Shown here: positions 6,861 to 15,299 of the stretch, one piece after another | Position numbering within the stretch: position 1 is the first letter of the stretch | Layout of the letters: each line of letters starts with the position of its first letter | From: Burkholderiaceae bacterium | GTDB taxonomy: Bacteria; Pseudomonadota; Gammaproteobacteria; Burkholderiales; Burkholderiaceae_E | DNA length: 15,403 bases | Reading direction: 5' to 3' | NCBI GenBank assembly: GCA_023258775.1 | Contig: JALQWJ010000011.1 | Location: 1-15,403, forward strand | The notes under the pieces: generated by a model | What the model saw: the letters and a program-made list of their open reading frames with translations, nothing else | Told to the model about the DNA's origin: nothing | The model's database searches: none | Made by a program: the position numbers and the translations under genes

Positions 6861-7952
6861 CTAAGCTGATGCATGGGTTTTCAAAACTAAGTCCAAGGCG
6901 CGGCTTAGGGCTGGGCTTCTGCTTTCTTGGAAATGCTCAAGCATCGCATCAAGGCCCTGCCCAACAAATGCCAGGTCAGCCTGTCGCGCAACCAGAGGCT
7001 TGGCGCGCCAAGACGCGCTCAGACCAGCCATTGCCATCATCGCCAGATCATTGGCGCCATCGCCAATTGCAATCGTTTGCTTGGGATTGAGTCCCCATTG
7101 CCTTGCAAAATCCATAAGGTAAGAAGCCTTCGCCTGGGCATTCACGATGGGACCGACGAGTCTGCCATCGAGTCGACCTTGATCATGGCCTAGTTGATTG
7201 GCGCGATAAGCGTCCGCTTGAATCATGTTTGCTACCGCATCGATGATCGGGTGGAAGCCTCCCGAAAGTACGATCAACTTAAGGCCTTGTGTGCGTGCAT
7301 GCCTGGCAAATCTTTCCACCCCGGGATTGAGTACAAGTTTTTCGGTGATCAAGCGATCCAACAAGTGTTGGCTTTGTCCCTTTAACAATAAAACGCGCTG
7401 GCGAAGACTCTCGTCGTAGTCGCTGATTTCGCCGCGCATGGCTGCCTCTGTGATTGCGGCTACTTCTGCGCCACAGCCAGCAGCAGCAGCCATCTCATCA
7501 ATGCACTCAATCGTAATAAGTGTTGAGTCCATATCAAAAGCGATCAAGCCAAAATCGCGCCAACACCTTGATGCAAGAACAGGATTAATGTCAATCCCGT
7601 GATGCAGGCTTTGCTGTCGCGCCATATCCTTTGAAAAGTCTTTACTGGCAACCACAAGCATCATGGACAAATCAAGCAGTTCGGCTTGGAGCTCATCGCC
7701 AAGTTGCTGAGGAACCTGCAAACAGGCGTTCTGACCGAGATGATTGTTGATCCATGCCTTATCGATATCACCTTGAACAAGCCAAATACTCGGTTGTACG
7801 TCTGTCGATACCTTTGAACCTGAAGATGTCTGCGAATCGAAAGGTGACTCTGAGCTTAATGATGTCTGTGAATCCAGAGTTGACTGGGCACTTGATGATG
7901 CCTGGGCAATTGATGATGCCTGGGCACTTGACGATACCCGCATGCTGTTCAT
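6861..7952 (-). CDS. serB: Phosphoserine phosphatase with repeat-built N-terminal extension
   Basis: SerB hydrolyses O-phospho-L-serine to serine, the last step of serine synthesis. The HAD core is complete: motif I DMDST with nucleophile Asp140 and Asp142, then ECIDEMA, LSGGFHP (motif II), and GDGAND with Asp298 and Asp302. Residues 54-130 match the N-terminal region of betaproteobacterial SerB (SIWLVQGDIDKAW onwards). Residues 6-53 are unusual: eight Ser/Gln-rich hexapeptides encoded by an 18-bp tandem repeat. The start ATG 7952 comes one base after the mfd stop (TAA-C-ATG), with AAAGG inside the mfd end, so translation is probably coupled to mfd. An alternative ATG (Met4) would still include the array. 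No start codon lies at the beginning of the normal SerB domain, so the extension is probably translated. Confidence 0.93.
   Translation of the reverse strand: MNSMRVSSSAQASSIAQASSSAQSTLDSQTSLSSESPFDSQTSSGSKVSTDVQPSIWLVQGDIDKAWINNHLGQNACLQVPQQLGDELQAELLDLSMMLVVASKDFSKDMARQQSLHHGIDINPVLASRCWRDFGLIAFDMDSTLITIECIDEMAAAAGCGAEVAAITEAAMRGEISDYDESLRQRVLLLKGQSQHLLDRLITEKLVLNPGVERFARHARTQGLKLIVLSGGFHPIIDAVANMIQADAYRANQLGHDQGRLDGRLVGPIVNAQAKASYLMDFARQWGLNPKQTIAIGDGANDLAMMAMAGLSASWRAKPLVARQADLAFVGQGLDAMLEHFQESRSPALSRALDLVLKTHASA
7795..7938 (-). repeat. 18-bp tandem repeat, eight degenerate copies, inside serB
   Basis: Units of 18 bp run without gaps at 7795, 7813, 7831, 7849, 7867, 7885, 7903 and 7921. 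The last three are nearly identical (TGGGCAcTTGAtGATGCC on the + strand, one to three changes). Units 7813 and 7849, and units 7831 and 7867, are pairwise alike, giving a 36-bp higher-order period. Unit 7795 resembles unit 7921. On the coding strand they give residues 6-53 of SerB as hexads VSSSAQ, ASSIAQ, ASSSAQ, STLDSQ, TSLSSE, SPFDSQ, TSSGSK, VSTDVQ: Ser at position 2 in seven of eight, and Gln at position 6 in six of eight. Confidence 0.85.
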
Positions 7953-7953
7953 G

Positions 7954-10900
7954 TTAGGCCGCCTTTAACTGCTGAATTAGCTCTCGCACTTTTTGCCCCC
8001 GACTGTCCAAGTCCTCCGTGGCTACAGCGATACGCAGCCGATCCTGCCCGAGCATTCTTGCATCGTTACGACGCTGCAAAAAACGGATCAATTGGGCGGG
8101 TTCAACTGCCGCGTCTCTACCAAAATGCAAAACAATTGCTTCGCTGTGGGCATCGACTTTGGAGATTCCGATCGTTTGGCCAAGTAACCTTAGTCGATGG
8201 CTTTGGAGTAGCGTTTGGGTTGCAAGCGGCATCTTCCCAAAACGATCAACAATTTCTTCGTGTAAGTCTCGAATGTCGTCCTCATGATCGCAGGCGGCCA
8301 GCCGCTTATAAAGTCCAAGACGTTCATGAATATCCGGGCAGTAGTGACTTGGAAGCAGGGCAGGTGCGTGAAGATTGATTTCAGTGGCAACTGATAAAGG
8401 TGCGCTTAAGTCGGGTTCTTTGCCCGCTTTTAATGATCGAACCGCCGCATTAAGCATATCGGTATAGAGTGCGAAGCCAACTTCGATCATGTCGCCTGAC
8501 TGAGAATCACCAAGCACTTCGCCTGCACCACGGATTTCCAGGTCATGCATGGCAAGGTAAAAACCTGATCCAAGTTCCTCCATCATTTGAATCGCGTCAA
8601 GCCGCTTTTGGGCATCCTTAGTGATCGCTGATTCATCGGGAATCAGCAGATAGGCATAGGCTTGATGGTGAGATCGCCCTACACGACCCCGCAATTGGTG
8701 CAACTGAGCAAGTCCAAAGCGGTCTGAGCGGTGAATAATAATGGTGTTCGCACTAGGCACATCGATACCTGTTTCGATGATCGTAGTACACAGAAGAACA
8801 TTAAAGCGCTGGGCATGAAAATCTCTCATGACTCTTTCTAGCTCGCGCTCACCCATTTGCCCATGACCGACGACGATGGTCGCCTCGGGTACAAGCTGAC
8901 GGAGTTTTTGCGCTCGGTTTTCGATGGTTTCAACCTCGTTATGCAAAAAGTAAACCTGACCACCGCGCTTGAGTTCACGTAGGATCGCTTCTCGGATAAT
9001 GCCCTCTGTTTCTTTGCGTACAAATGTCTTGATCGCCAAACGACGTTGAGGTGCAGTTGCAATCACCGAAAAGTCACGGATGCCCTCCATGCTCATGGCA
9101 AGCGTTCGAGGAATTGGTGTTGCGGTCAGCGTAAGCACATCGACTTCAGCCCGAAGATTTTTAAGTGCCTCTTTTTGCCTTACGCCGAACCGATGTTCTT
9201 CATCGATGATGACAAGGCCCAGATTCTGAAATTTAACATCTTGTGATAATAATTTATGCGTTCCTATGACGATATCAATCTGACCTTTAGCAAGTGCTTC
9301 AATGCTTTGTTTGACCTCTTTCGTGCTGCGAAAACGAGATAACTCGGCGATTTTCACCGGAAAATCGGCAAATCGATCGCTGAAGGTCTGAAAATGTTGT
9401 TCAGCAAGAAGTGTTGTGGGCGCAAGAATGGCAACCTGTCTTGAATCAGACACTGCGATAAAGGCTGCACGAAGCGCAACCTCGGTTTTTCCAAAGCCAA
9501 CATCACCGCAAACAAGTCTGTCCATTGGCTTCGTGGCGATCATGTCTTGGACCACTGCGTGGATGGCCGCTAACTGATCAGGCGTTTCTTCAAAACCAAA
9601 GCCTTCACAGAAGGCTTCATAGTCGGTCACTTTAAAACCGAAAGCGTGTCCAACACGTAGCGCTCGCCTGGCATAAAGATCGAGTAGCTCTGCGGCGGTG
9701 TCTCGAGCTTGCTCAGCGGCTTTTCGTTTGGCCTTTTCCCATTGACCGGAGCCAAGTTGATGTAAGGGCGCATCATCCGGTGATGCACCACTGTAGCGGC
9801 CGATCAAATGGAGCTGGGCAACAGGGACGTAAAGACTGGTGTCGTTCTGATAAGTGAGGTGAAGAAACTCGTTGTCACCTTCGCCAAGATCCATATGGAT
9901 CAAACCCTGATATCGCCCTATCCCATGATCGACATGGACCACGGGATCTCCAGGTTTAAGCTCTGATAAATCCTTAATAAAGGTGTCAATGTTCTTTTGA
10001 GATTCCCGCCGTCTGCCTTTGCCGCGTCTAGCGAGATGGGCATAAAGTTCATTCTCGGTAATGACAGCGGCCATGCCCTCGATAACGAAGCCTGCGTGCA
10101 GCGGAGCAACAGCAATCTTCGCACCTGACCAGTCCCACGCCGATGGCCAACCCTCAGTGCTTTCCCAATCTAGGCCCTGCTCTGTGAGGGATTGAAGCAG
10201 CGTCTCTCTGCGCCCTGGTGACTCAGCAAGAATCAACACCGGAATCTCGCTCTTTTCAACAAAGGATTCGAGCGCAGCGTAGGGTCGTTGGCGCTTGCGA
10301 TCTACTGCAACGCTCGGCAAACCAGGGCAGGCGAGCGTAAGATCACGTGGAAGACTCAGGCGACCCTTGATCCTGCAAGCATTAAAAAACGCTTCATTAG
10401 AGAGCATGAGTTCAGCAGGCGATAGACAGGGTCGTTCTATATCTTTACTCAAAAAATCATAGCGTTGCTGCATATCTACGCGGTAACGTTGCAAGGCATC
10501 TTGCGCATCACCATGTAAAACGACAAGCGCGTCTTCGGGAAGGTAATCCAATAGGCTCTGACATTGCTCAAAAAACAGGGGCAAATACCATTCAATGCCT
10601 CCTGGAGAAAGTCCTAAACCTATATCTTTATAAACACTACAGCGACTTGGGTCACCCTCAAAACGCTCTCGCCAGCGCGCTCGAAATCGATGGCGCGCTT
10701 CCTCGTCAAGCGGGAACTCGCGGCCCGGCAAAATATCGACAGATTCGGTTGGATAAAGGCTGCGCTGGGTATCGGGATCGAAGGTCTTAATGCTATCAAT
10801 GTCATCGTCGATCAAATCAATCCGCAGGGGAAGTGGGTGACCCATAGGAAATAGATCGATCAGACCTCCCCGGATACAATACTCCCCCGGTTTGATCACT

Positions 10901-11370
10901 TGCGAGACGTGTTCATAGCCTGCTTCAGTAAGTTGCGCCGCTAGCTTATTCGAACCAAGGCGGTCGCCGCGGCGAAACACAAAGCTGCGACCGGCGATCA
11001 TTGCCCTTGGCGCAATTGCCATTGCTGCGGTGCTAACAGGCGCGATAATCAAATCAATATCACCGCGCTGCATTCGCCATAAGGCCTTGAGCCGATCACT
11101 GATCAAATCCTGGTGAGGCGAAAACTGATCGTAGGGCAGTGTTTCCCAGTCGGGGAAGTGCTGGATCCGCAGTTTCGCATCAAACCAGGCGATCTCCTCG
11201 CTCAAGCGTTCTGCATCGCTAGGTTGGGCGGTCAGCACGAGTGTCGGCCGCTCGGGATTAGCCTTTGCAGATTGCGCAAGCCAAAAAGCGTCGGAGGAGC
11301 CCCAAGTTGTAGGACCTTGCATTGCCTGACCCGATGCGGGAAGGCGCAAGGCTTGTTCAGACCAAGACAT
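7954..11370 (-). CDS. mfd: Transcription-repair coupling factor Mfd
   Basis: Mfd is an ATP-driven DNA translocase that removes RNA polymerase stalled at lesions and recruits UvrA. The length (1138) is close to E. coli Mfd (1148). Domains in order: the degenerate UvrB-like N-terminal part (about 1-350); the CarD-like RNA-polymerase-interacting domain starting near residue 470 ([16 protein letters not shown], Asp476); the RecG-type translocase with Walker A GDVGFGKT (622-629, Lys628) and Walker B DEEH (723-726), later TATPIPRT and QLRGRVGRS; and the C-terminal TRCF domain. ATG 11370 is 20 bp from the divergent ispDF start. The stop at 7954-7956 is one base before the serB start, so the two form an operon. 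Confidence 0.97.
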   Translation of the reverse strand: MSWSEQALRLPASGQAMQGPTTWGSSDAFWLAQSAKANPERPTLVLTAQPSDAERLSEEIAWFDAKLRIQHFPDWETLPYDQFSPHQDLISDRLKALWRMQRGDIDLIIAPVSTAAMAIAPRAMIAGRSFVFRRGDRLGSNKLAAQLTEAGYEHVSQVIKPGEYCIRGGLIDLFPMGHPLPLRIDLIDDDIDSIKTFDPDTQRSLYPTESVDILPGREFPLDEEARHRFRARWRERFEGDPSRCSVYKDIGLGLSPGGIEWYLPLFFEQCQSLLDYLPEDALVVLHGDAQDALQRYRVDMQQRYDFLSKDIERPCLSPAELMLSNEAFFNACRIKGRLSLPRDLTLACPGLPSVAVDRKRQRPYAALESFVEKSEIPVLILAESPGRRETLLQSLTEQGLDWESTEGWPSAWDWSGAKIAVAPLHAGFVIEGMAAVITENELYAHLARRGKGRRRESQKNIDTFIKDLSELKPGDPVVHVDHGIGRYQGLIHMDLGEGDNEFLHLTYQNDTSLYVPVAQLHLIGRYSGASPDDAPLHQLGSGQWEKAKRKAAEQARDTAAELLDLYARRALRVGHAFGFKVTDYEAFCEGFGFEETPDQLAAIHAVVQDMIATKPMDRLVCGDVGFGKTEVALRAAFIAVSDSRQVAILAPTTLLAEQHFQTFSDRFADFPVKIAELSRFRSTKEVKQSIEALAKGQIDIVIGTHKLLSQDVKFQNLGLVIIDEEHRFGVRQKEALKNLRAEVDVLTLTATPIPRTLAMSMEGIRDFSVIATAPQRRLAIKTFVRKETEGIIREAILRELKRGGQVYFLHNEVETIENRAQKLRQLVPEATIVVGHGQMGERELERVMRDFHAQRFNVLLCTTIIETGIDVPSANTIIIHRSDRFGLAQLHQLRGRVGRSHHQAYAYLLIPDESAITKDAQKRLDAIQMMEELGSGFYLAMHDLEIRGAGEVLGDSQSGDMIEVGFALYTDMLNAAVRSLKAGKEPDLSAPLSVATEINLHAPALLPSHYCPDIHERLGLYKRLAACDHEDDIRDLHEEIVDRFGKMPLATQTLLQSHRLRLLGQTIGISKVDAHSEAIVLHFGRDAAVEPAQLIRFLQRRNDARMLGQDRLRIAVATEDLDSRGQKVRELIQQLKAA

Positions 11371-11390
11371 GAGAGAATTTTAGTCGATCT
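11371..11390. promoter_or_regulatory. Twenty-base divergent gap between mfd and ispDF
   Basis: Only 20 bp separate the two ATG codons. That is too short for two complete back-to-back sigma-70 promoters, so at least one promoter must lie inside the other gene's coding region, or the annotated starts are too far upstream. A GAGAG at 11371-11375 is too far from the ispDF start to be a good ribosome binding site. No promoter is assigned. Confidence 0.4.
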
Positions 11391-12677
11391 ATGATGAACA
11401 AGTCCCCTCAAATCCCTCAACGACCGAATGAGTTGTTTTCTCAAGCCAGCGTCATCGAACCGCTTGGTGCTGTCGCCAAGGTTCATGCGGTAATACCGGC
11501 TGCTGGATTCGGTCAGCGATTTGGCCCCGGCGCTGGCGGTCAAGTAAAACCCAAGCAGTATCATGAACTCGCGGGCGAGCCTGTCATCGTGCACAGCATC
11601 AGGACACTACTTAGTCTTGTGAGGATCGACTGTGTTTGGGTTGTTCTTGCGCCCGGCGATCGGGAGGGGCCAGAACTTCTTAAGCAAACCTTCGGTGCTG
11701 GAAATCCACGCTTGCGGGTATGCCCCCAAGGTGGTGCCCAGCGACGCGACTCTGTGCTTGCCGGCATACGCTTCGCTGAAGCCGCCGGCGCTGAATGGGT
11801 CATGGTGCACGATGCAGCAAGACCACTTATATCCCGCGACGCCTTGGAGCGATTGATCAGTACTTGTTTAGGCTTGGGTCACGGTGGCATTCTTGCGCTG
11901 CCAGTGGTCGATACCGTAAAGAGAGCGCAATCGATCCTTGAAACAAACTTCATTGAGCAAACCGTGCCGCGCGAGCAACTCTGGCTGGCGCAAACGCCTC
12001 AATGCTTTCCGGTGCGTCGTCTGATCGCTGCGCTTGAGCGATTTGCTGAAGTTACCGACGAAGCGAGCGCCATGGAGCAACTAGGTGATCCTGTTGTACT
12101 TGTCATGGGCGAACGATCCAATATCAAGTTAACCTATGCTGATGATTTGCAGGCACTTGAGTTGTATTTGAACCGGCACACGCCAAGCACCCTGCGGGTG
12201 GGTGAAGGTTATGACGTTCATGCACTCGTTCCAGGGCGGGACTTGCTTCTTGGGGGCGTCAAGATTGACTATCCATTCGGACTGCTTGGTCATTCAGACG
12301 CTGATGTACTCCTTCACGCGATTACTGATGCATTGCTCGGTGCGGCGGGTCTAGGTGATATCGGCGTGCATTTTCCGGACTATGACGAGGCATGGCGAGG
12401 TGCAAATAGCGGGCGATTGCTTTCAAGTACCGTTCAGACGATCAGTCAGCTAGGTTGGTCAATCGAGAATGTTGATTGCACGGTTATTGCGCAGCGACCC
12501 AAACTTGCGCCTTATCGTGAGGCAATTGTCGCCTCGATTGCGAATCATTTGTCCCTGGCGAAGGCCTCGGTGAATTTCAAAGCCAAAACCCAAGAGCTGC
12601 TAGGCTTCGAAGGCAGGGGCGAGGGTATATCGGCGCGGGCCGTGGCGCTTTTGAGCAAAGGCAGTGAGCAAGGATGA
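11391..12677 (+). CDS. ispDF: Bifunctional IspDF: MEP cytidylyltransferase / MEcPP synthase
   Basis: Two steps of the MEP isoprenoid pathway sit in one 428-residue chain. The IspD half joins CTP and 2-C-methyl-D-erythritol 4-phosphate; its motifs are PAAGFGQR (36-43), Lys55 in KPKQY and VHDAARPL. The IspF half makes 2-C-methyl-D-erythritol 2,4-cyclodiphosphate; its zinc-site residues Asp275 and His277 (GYDVH) and His309 ([19 protein letters not shown]) are present. The junction is a linker of only a few residues near 268 ([11 protein letters not shown]), with one open frame and no break. About 30 residues precede the IspD core with no internal Met, so ATG 11391 or 11394 is kept. Betaproteobacteria normally carry ispD and ispF as separate neighbouring genes. 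The stop overlaps the next ATG by four bases. Confidence 0.95.
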   Translation: MMNKSPQIPQRPNELFSQASVIEPLGAVAKVHAVIPAAGFGQRFGPGAGGQVKPKQYHELAGEPVIVHSIRTLLSLVRIDCVWVVLAPGDREGPELLKQTFGAGNPRLRVCPQGGAQRRDSVLAGIRFAEAAGAEWVMVHDAARPLISRDALERLISTCLGLGHGGILALPVVDTVKRAQSILETNFIEQTVPREQLWLAQTPQCFPVRRLIAALERFAEVTDEASAMEQLGDPVVLVMGERSNIKLTYADDLQALELYLNRHTPSTLRVGEGYDVHALVPGRDLLLGGVKIDYPFGLLGHSDADVLLHAITDALLGAAGLGDIGVHFPDYDEAWRGANSGRLLSSTVQTISQLGWSIENVDCTVIAQRPKLAPYREAIVASIANHLSLAKASVNFKAKTQELLGFEGRGEGISARAVALLSKGSEQG

Positions 12678-13258
12678 AGCTACCCATCATTCCCGAACGT
12701 GCGCCGCGCCGTGGCGGTAGGTTGATGCGTCTCACTGGACGCATCGGGCTCAAACTGCTTGGGTGGCGTGTCGAAGGCGAGTTTCCCAACCACCCCAAAC
12801 TAGTGGTAGCGGGTGCTCCCCACAGCACAAACTGGGACTTTCCGGTGGCGATGTCAACAGTGTTCGCATTAAATTTGCGAATTCGGTTCATGGCCAAAGA
12901 GTCTTTGTTTCGTGGCGCTGCTGGCCCGATTATGCGTTGGTTTGGCGGCCTTAGCGTTGACCGATCCCAAGCAAGCGATGTGGTTGATCAGGTCGTCGAC
13001 TACATTGAACGAAGCGACACTTTCTGGCTTTGCATTGCACCAGAAGGAACGAGAAAAAAAGTTGAACGGTTTCGTACTGGATTTTTACGAATTGCGCATG
13101 CTGCAAATATCCCAATACTGCTTCTCGCTTTTGACCGCCCCAACAAAGTGATTCAATTGGGTCCGCTTTGGTACCCCTCATCAGATACCGAAGCAGACCG
13201 GATTGCTATCGAAAAATGGTTTGAACCCTATCAGGCAGGGCGCAAACACATTAGCTGA
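12674..13258 (+). CDS. PlsC-type lysophospholipid acyltransferase family protein
   Basis: This 194-residue protein of the glycerolipid acyltransferase superfamily transfers an acyl group to a lysophospholipid-type acceptor. Motif I HX4D is His50-Asp55 (HSTNWD), with the block VDRS at 95-98 and motif III EGTR at 124-127 in IAPEGTRKK. It is shorter than E. coli PlsC (~245) and lacks an obvious long N-terminal membrane helix. It begins with a basic segment ([15 protein letters not shown]) that could sit on the membrane surface. The exact acceptor, whether lysophosphatidic acid or another lipid, cannot be read from sequence. ATG 12674 overlaps the ispDF stop (ATGA), indicating translational coupling. 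Its 3' end overlaps the convergent DUF3501 gene by eight bases. Confidence 0.85.
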   Translation: MKLPIIPERAPRRGGRLMRLTGRIGLKLLGWRVEGEFPNHPKLVVAGAPHSTNWDFPVAMSTVFALNLRIRFMAKESLFRGAAGPIMRWFGGLSVDRSQASDVVDQVVDYIERSDTFWLCIAPEGTRKKVERFRTGFLRIAHAANIPILLLAFDRPNKVIQLGPLWYPSSDTEADRIAIEKWFEPYQAGRKHIS

Positions 13259-13853
13259 GGTCAGCGACCAGTGCGTTTCGGCTGGTTGCAGGCACCGGGC
13301 TTATCGCCACCCGGTAGTTTTCATGATCGATACCCACTGAAAGGGTAACGCCATACTTCAAGGCTTCACACATGTCTTTGCTGAGCTCAAAGCGTAAAAA
13401 ATGAACCGATGAGGTTTTTTCATCGTTTTCACGTTCTAGATCTTCATCGGCAACCGCATAAACCTTGGGCGACCCCTCAACCTGCACCCAAACCCTATCT
13501 TCAACACCAATGAGCTTGGACAGTGCCTTTTTACGCTCGACCGGATCGTCATACTCGATCATCATCGTTGCTTTAAAGTTGCTGCCATCAGGGACCAAGG
13601 GCGTGTAGGACTCAAGTTCATGCAGAATACCTTCTTCTTCGAAGATCTTCTCGATACGCAGCATTTCTTGAATTTGATAACGAATTGTCAATTCATCTTC
13701 GAAAATAAGCGTCACATGCTCGCCGAGGGCCAGGGTCCTCAGCTTTTTATGTTCAATCGCACGCTTGCGAAATTCCGGCCTGGCCTTGGCATAAGTTTCA
13801 AGCGTCATCAGCGAATCGCGGGTGATCTTAGTCTGTTTCATATGAGTATCCAT
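13251..13853 (-). CDS. DUF3501 family protein
   Basis: This 200-residue soluble protein belongs to DUF3501, whose biochemical role is unknown. Recognisable family blocks are RYQIQEMLRIEKIFEEEGI, FKATMMIEYDD, the IADEDLERE-like AVADEDLEREN and SSVHFLRFEL. No signal peptide, membrane helix or cofactor motif is visible, and the only cysteine is near the C-terminus (DMCEAL). It is the last gene of a set with a CCG-domain Fe-S protein and a rubrerythrin, and two bases separate the Fe-S gene's stop from its ATG, so it is surely co-expressed. The charged, helix-rich N-terminal half suggests a partner or scaffold protein rather than an enzyme; this is inference. An alternative ATG is four codons in (Met5). 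Confidence 0.85.
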   Translation of the reverse strand: MDTHMKQTKITRDSLMTLETYAKARPEFRKRAIEHKKLRTLALGEHVTLIFEDELTIRYQIQEMLRIEKIFEEEGILHELESYTPLVPDGSNFKATMMIEYDDPVERKKALSKLIGVEDRVWVQVEGSPKVYAVADEDLERENDEKTSSVHFLRFELSKDMCEALKYGVTLSVGIDHENYRVAISPVPATSRNALVADLS

Positions 13854-13855
13854 GG

Positions 13856-15205
13856 TTAAATTCCGTATGCCATCCGTAAAAGAGTGAGAGGGTGAGCCAT
13901 GTTGGTTTCGTTTAGCTTATTGCGTTCCATGCCCTGAGCAATGTGATGGCCGGCAAGCTGGCAATCCGAGGCAATCCAGTCAGGCTTGCCTGCCGGGTGT
14001 TCGCTCATTTGTTTGAAGACTGGCTTTCCAATCTTCATCGCGTTGTCGAAAAATTCTTTTTTCACACCCCATGTGCCGGCGTGACCAGAGCAGCGCTCCA
14101 CGGTGTGGACCTTTGTTTCTGGTACTTGAGACAGTAAGTCCTTGGTCCTCTGACCCATATTCTGAACCCGCAAATGGCAGGCAATATGGTAAGAAACATG
14201 CCCTAAACCCACCTTAAAACCTGTATCAAGTAAACCGTCTTTGCTCCGTTCGGTGAAATATTCAAAGGGGTCAAAAATGGCCGCTTTAACCGCCTGGGTG
14301 TCAGGGCAATTAGGAAACATCAAAGGAAGTTCTTGCTTGAACATCAGGCCGCATGAGGGGATCGCAGCGAGAATGGCGTAACCTTCGCGCGCCAACCTGG
14401 CGAGCACGGGCATGTTCTTAGCCTTGAGTTCGGCAACGCCATCGAGATCGCCTAGCTCTAGCTTTGGCATGCCGCAACAAGCTTCCTTCTCAGCAAGAAT
14501 CCACGGTATCTTATTGTGATCTAGAATTTTGATCAAATCCTGACCGATACCAGGTTCGTTGTAATTGATATAGCATGTTGAGAAGATTGCTACCTTGCCC
14601 GGCGTACGCTCACCATTTTTAACCGTTTTTGAGGTCGCCCCCTGTGATTGCGCCTGGCTTCGGAACGATTTCGGTGCAAACTCAGGAACCCAAGCCTCTC
14701 GATGAACACCGAGCATTGATTCGCCGAGCTTTCTCGCAGCATCGCTTTTGGCTAAGGCATTGACAGCCTGAACAACAACAGGAATACCTGCGAGTTTGCC
14801 GTTACGGTCTGTCGATGCGAGTTGGACGTCCCGAAATTGTGTTGCAGTGCCTTTCTTAAAAGCAATCGCTTTGGCGCGCAGCATCGTATGAGGAAAATCC
14901 AAATTCCATTCATGGGGTGGTACGTACGGGCATTTGGTGAGGTAGCAAAGATCGCACAGGTAGCACTGATCGACTACCTTCATGTAGTCATTTCGGCTCA
15001 CGCCGTCGACTTCCATGGTCTCAGATTCATCGACCAGATCAAATAGGGTAGGGAAGGACTGACATAAGCTCACGCAGCGGCGGCAGCCGTGGCAGATGTC
15101 GAAAATGCGCTCCATCTCATCGAAGCAAGCTTTCTCGTCGTAGAACGCTTCGCTCTGCCAGTCGATCGGATGGCGTGTGGGGGCTTCGAGTGATCCTTCA
15201 CGCAT
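13856..15205 (-). CDS. Two-cluster [4Fe-4S] protein with CCG (heterodisulfide reductase / GlpC-like) domains
   Basis: From ATG 15205 this is 449 residues. Two ferredoxin-type sites are complete: CHGCRRCVSLC (Cys38, 41, 44, 48) and CYLCDLCYLTKCP (Cys81, 84, 87, 92). Two CCG-type domains follow: one with TCYINYN, ACCGMPK and PSCGLM; the second with ACHLR, RCSGHAG in place of CCG, and SDCQLAG. This is the architecture of GlpC, LutA and HdrD electron-transfer subunits. No flavin or substrate domain is present. It sits between rubrerythrin and DUF3501 genes and may pass electrons to rubrerythrin (inference). An in-frame ATG at 15277 would add 24 residues of unfamiliar sequence. I prefer 15205 because the conserved block MREGSLEAPTRHPIDW begins there and ATG 15277 lies in the loop of a strong RNA hairpin, although ATG 15277 has an AAGG ten bases upstream and sits nearer the rubrerythrin stop. 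Confidence 0.88.
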   Translation of the reverse strand: MREGSLEAPTRHPIDWQSEAFYDEKACFDEMERIFDICHGCRRCVSLCQSFPTLFDLVDESETMEVDGVSRNDYMKVVDQCYLCDLCYLTKCPYVPPHEWNLDFPHTMLRAKAIAFKKGTATQFRDVQLASTDRNGKLAGIPVVVQAVNALAKSDAARKLGESMLGVHREAWVPEFAPKSFRSQAQSQGATSKTVKNGERTPGKVAIFSTCYINYNEPGIGQDLIKILDHNKIPWILAEKEACCGMPKLELGDLDGVAELKAKNMPVLARLAREGYAILAAIPSCGLMFKQELPLMFPNCPDTQAVKAAIFDPFEYFTERSKDGLLDTGFKVGLGHVSYHIACHLRVQNMGQRTKDLLSQVPETKVHTVERCSGHAGTWGVKKEFFDNAMKIGKPVFKQMSEHPAGKPDWIASDCQLAGHHIAQGMERNKLNETNMAHPLTLLRMAYGI

Positions 15206-15253
15206 AGGTCGGTCTCTATAATTTTTGAGGGGAGTATTCGTTCTATAACATGA

Positions 15254-15288
15254 GCTGGACCCGGCCGGCGTTGCCATTCGGATCCAGC
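15254..15288 (-). promoter_or_regulatory. RNA hairpin between rubrerythrin and Fe-S protein genes
   Basis: In the minus-strand transcript GCUGGAUCC (15288 to 15280) pairs with GGGUCCAGC (15262 to 15254) over nine bases including one G-U; the plus-strand RNA would have a C-A mismatch instead. The 17-base loop contains ATG 15277 and a possible inner GGC/GCC pairing. No U-run follows, so it is not a standard terminator. It may be a processing, stability or attenuation element, or may limit translation from ATG 15277. Confidence 0.45.
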
Positions 15289-15299
15289 CTTATTTGCGC

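Noticed and set aside
6849..6871. CATCAG/CTGATG inverted repeat at the serB stop as a terminator.
   Set aside because: The stem is six pairs with an 11-base loop and no U-run after it on the minus strand.
7795..7938. The regular repeats in serB as a CRISPR array.
   Set aside because: The 18-bp units are contiguous, without unique spacers, and are read in frame as hexapeptides.
8018..8378. Overlapping plus-strand frames inside mfd and other frames of 60-125 codons across the window.
   Set aside because: All are mirrored or shifted frames of mfd, serB, phaC, ispDF and other clear genes, with no motif or start signal.
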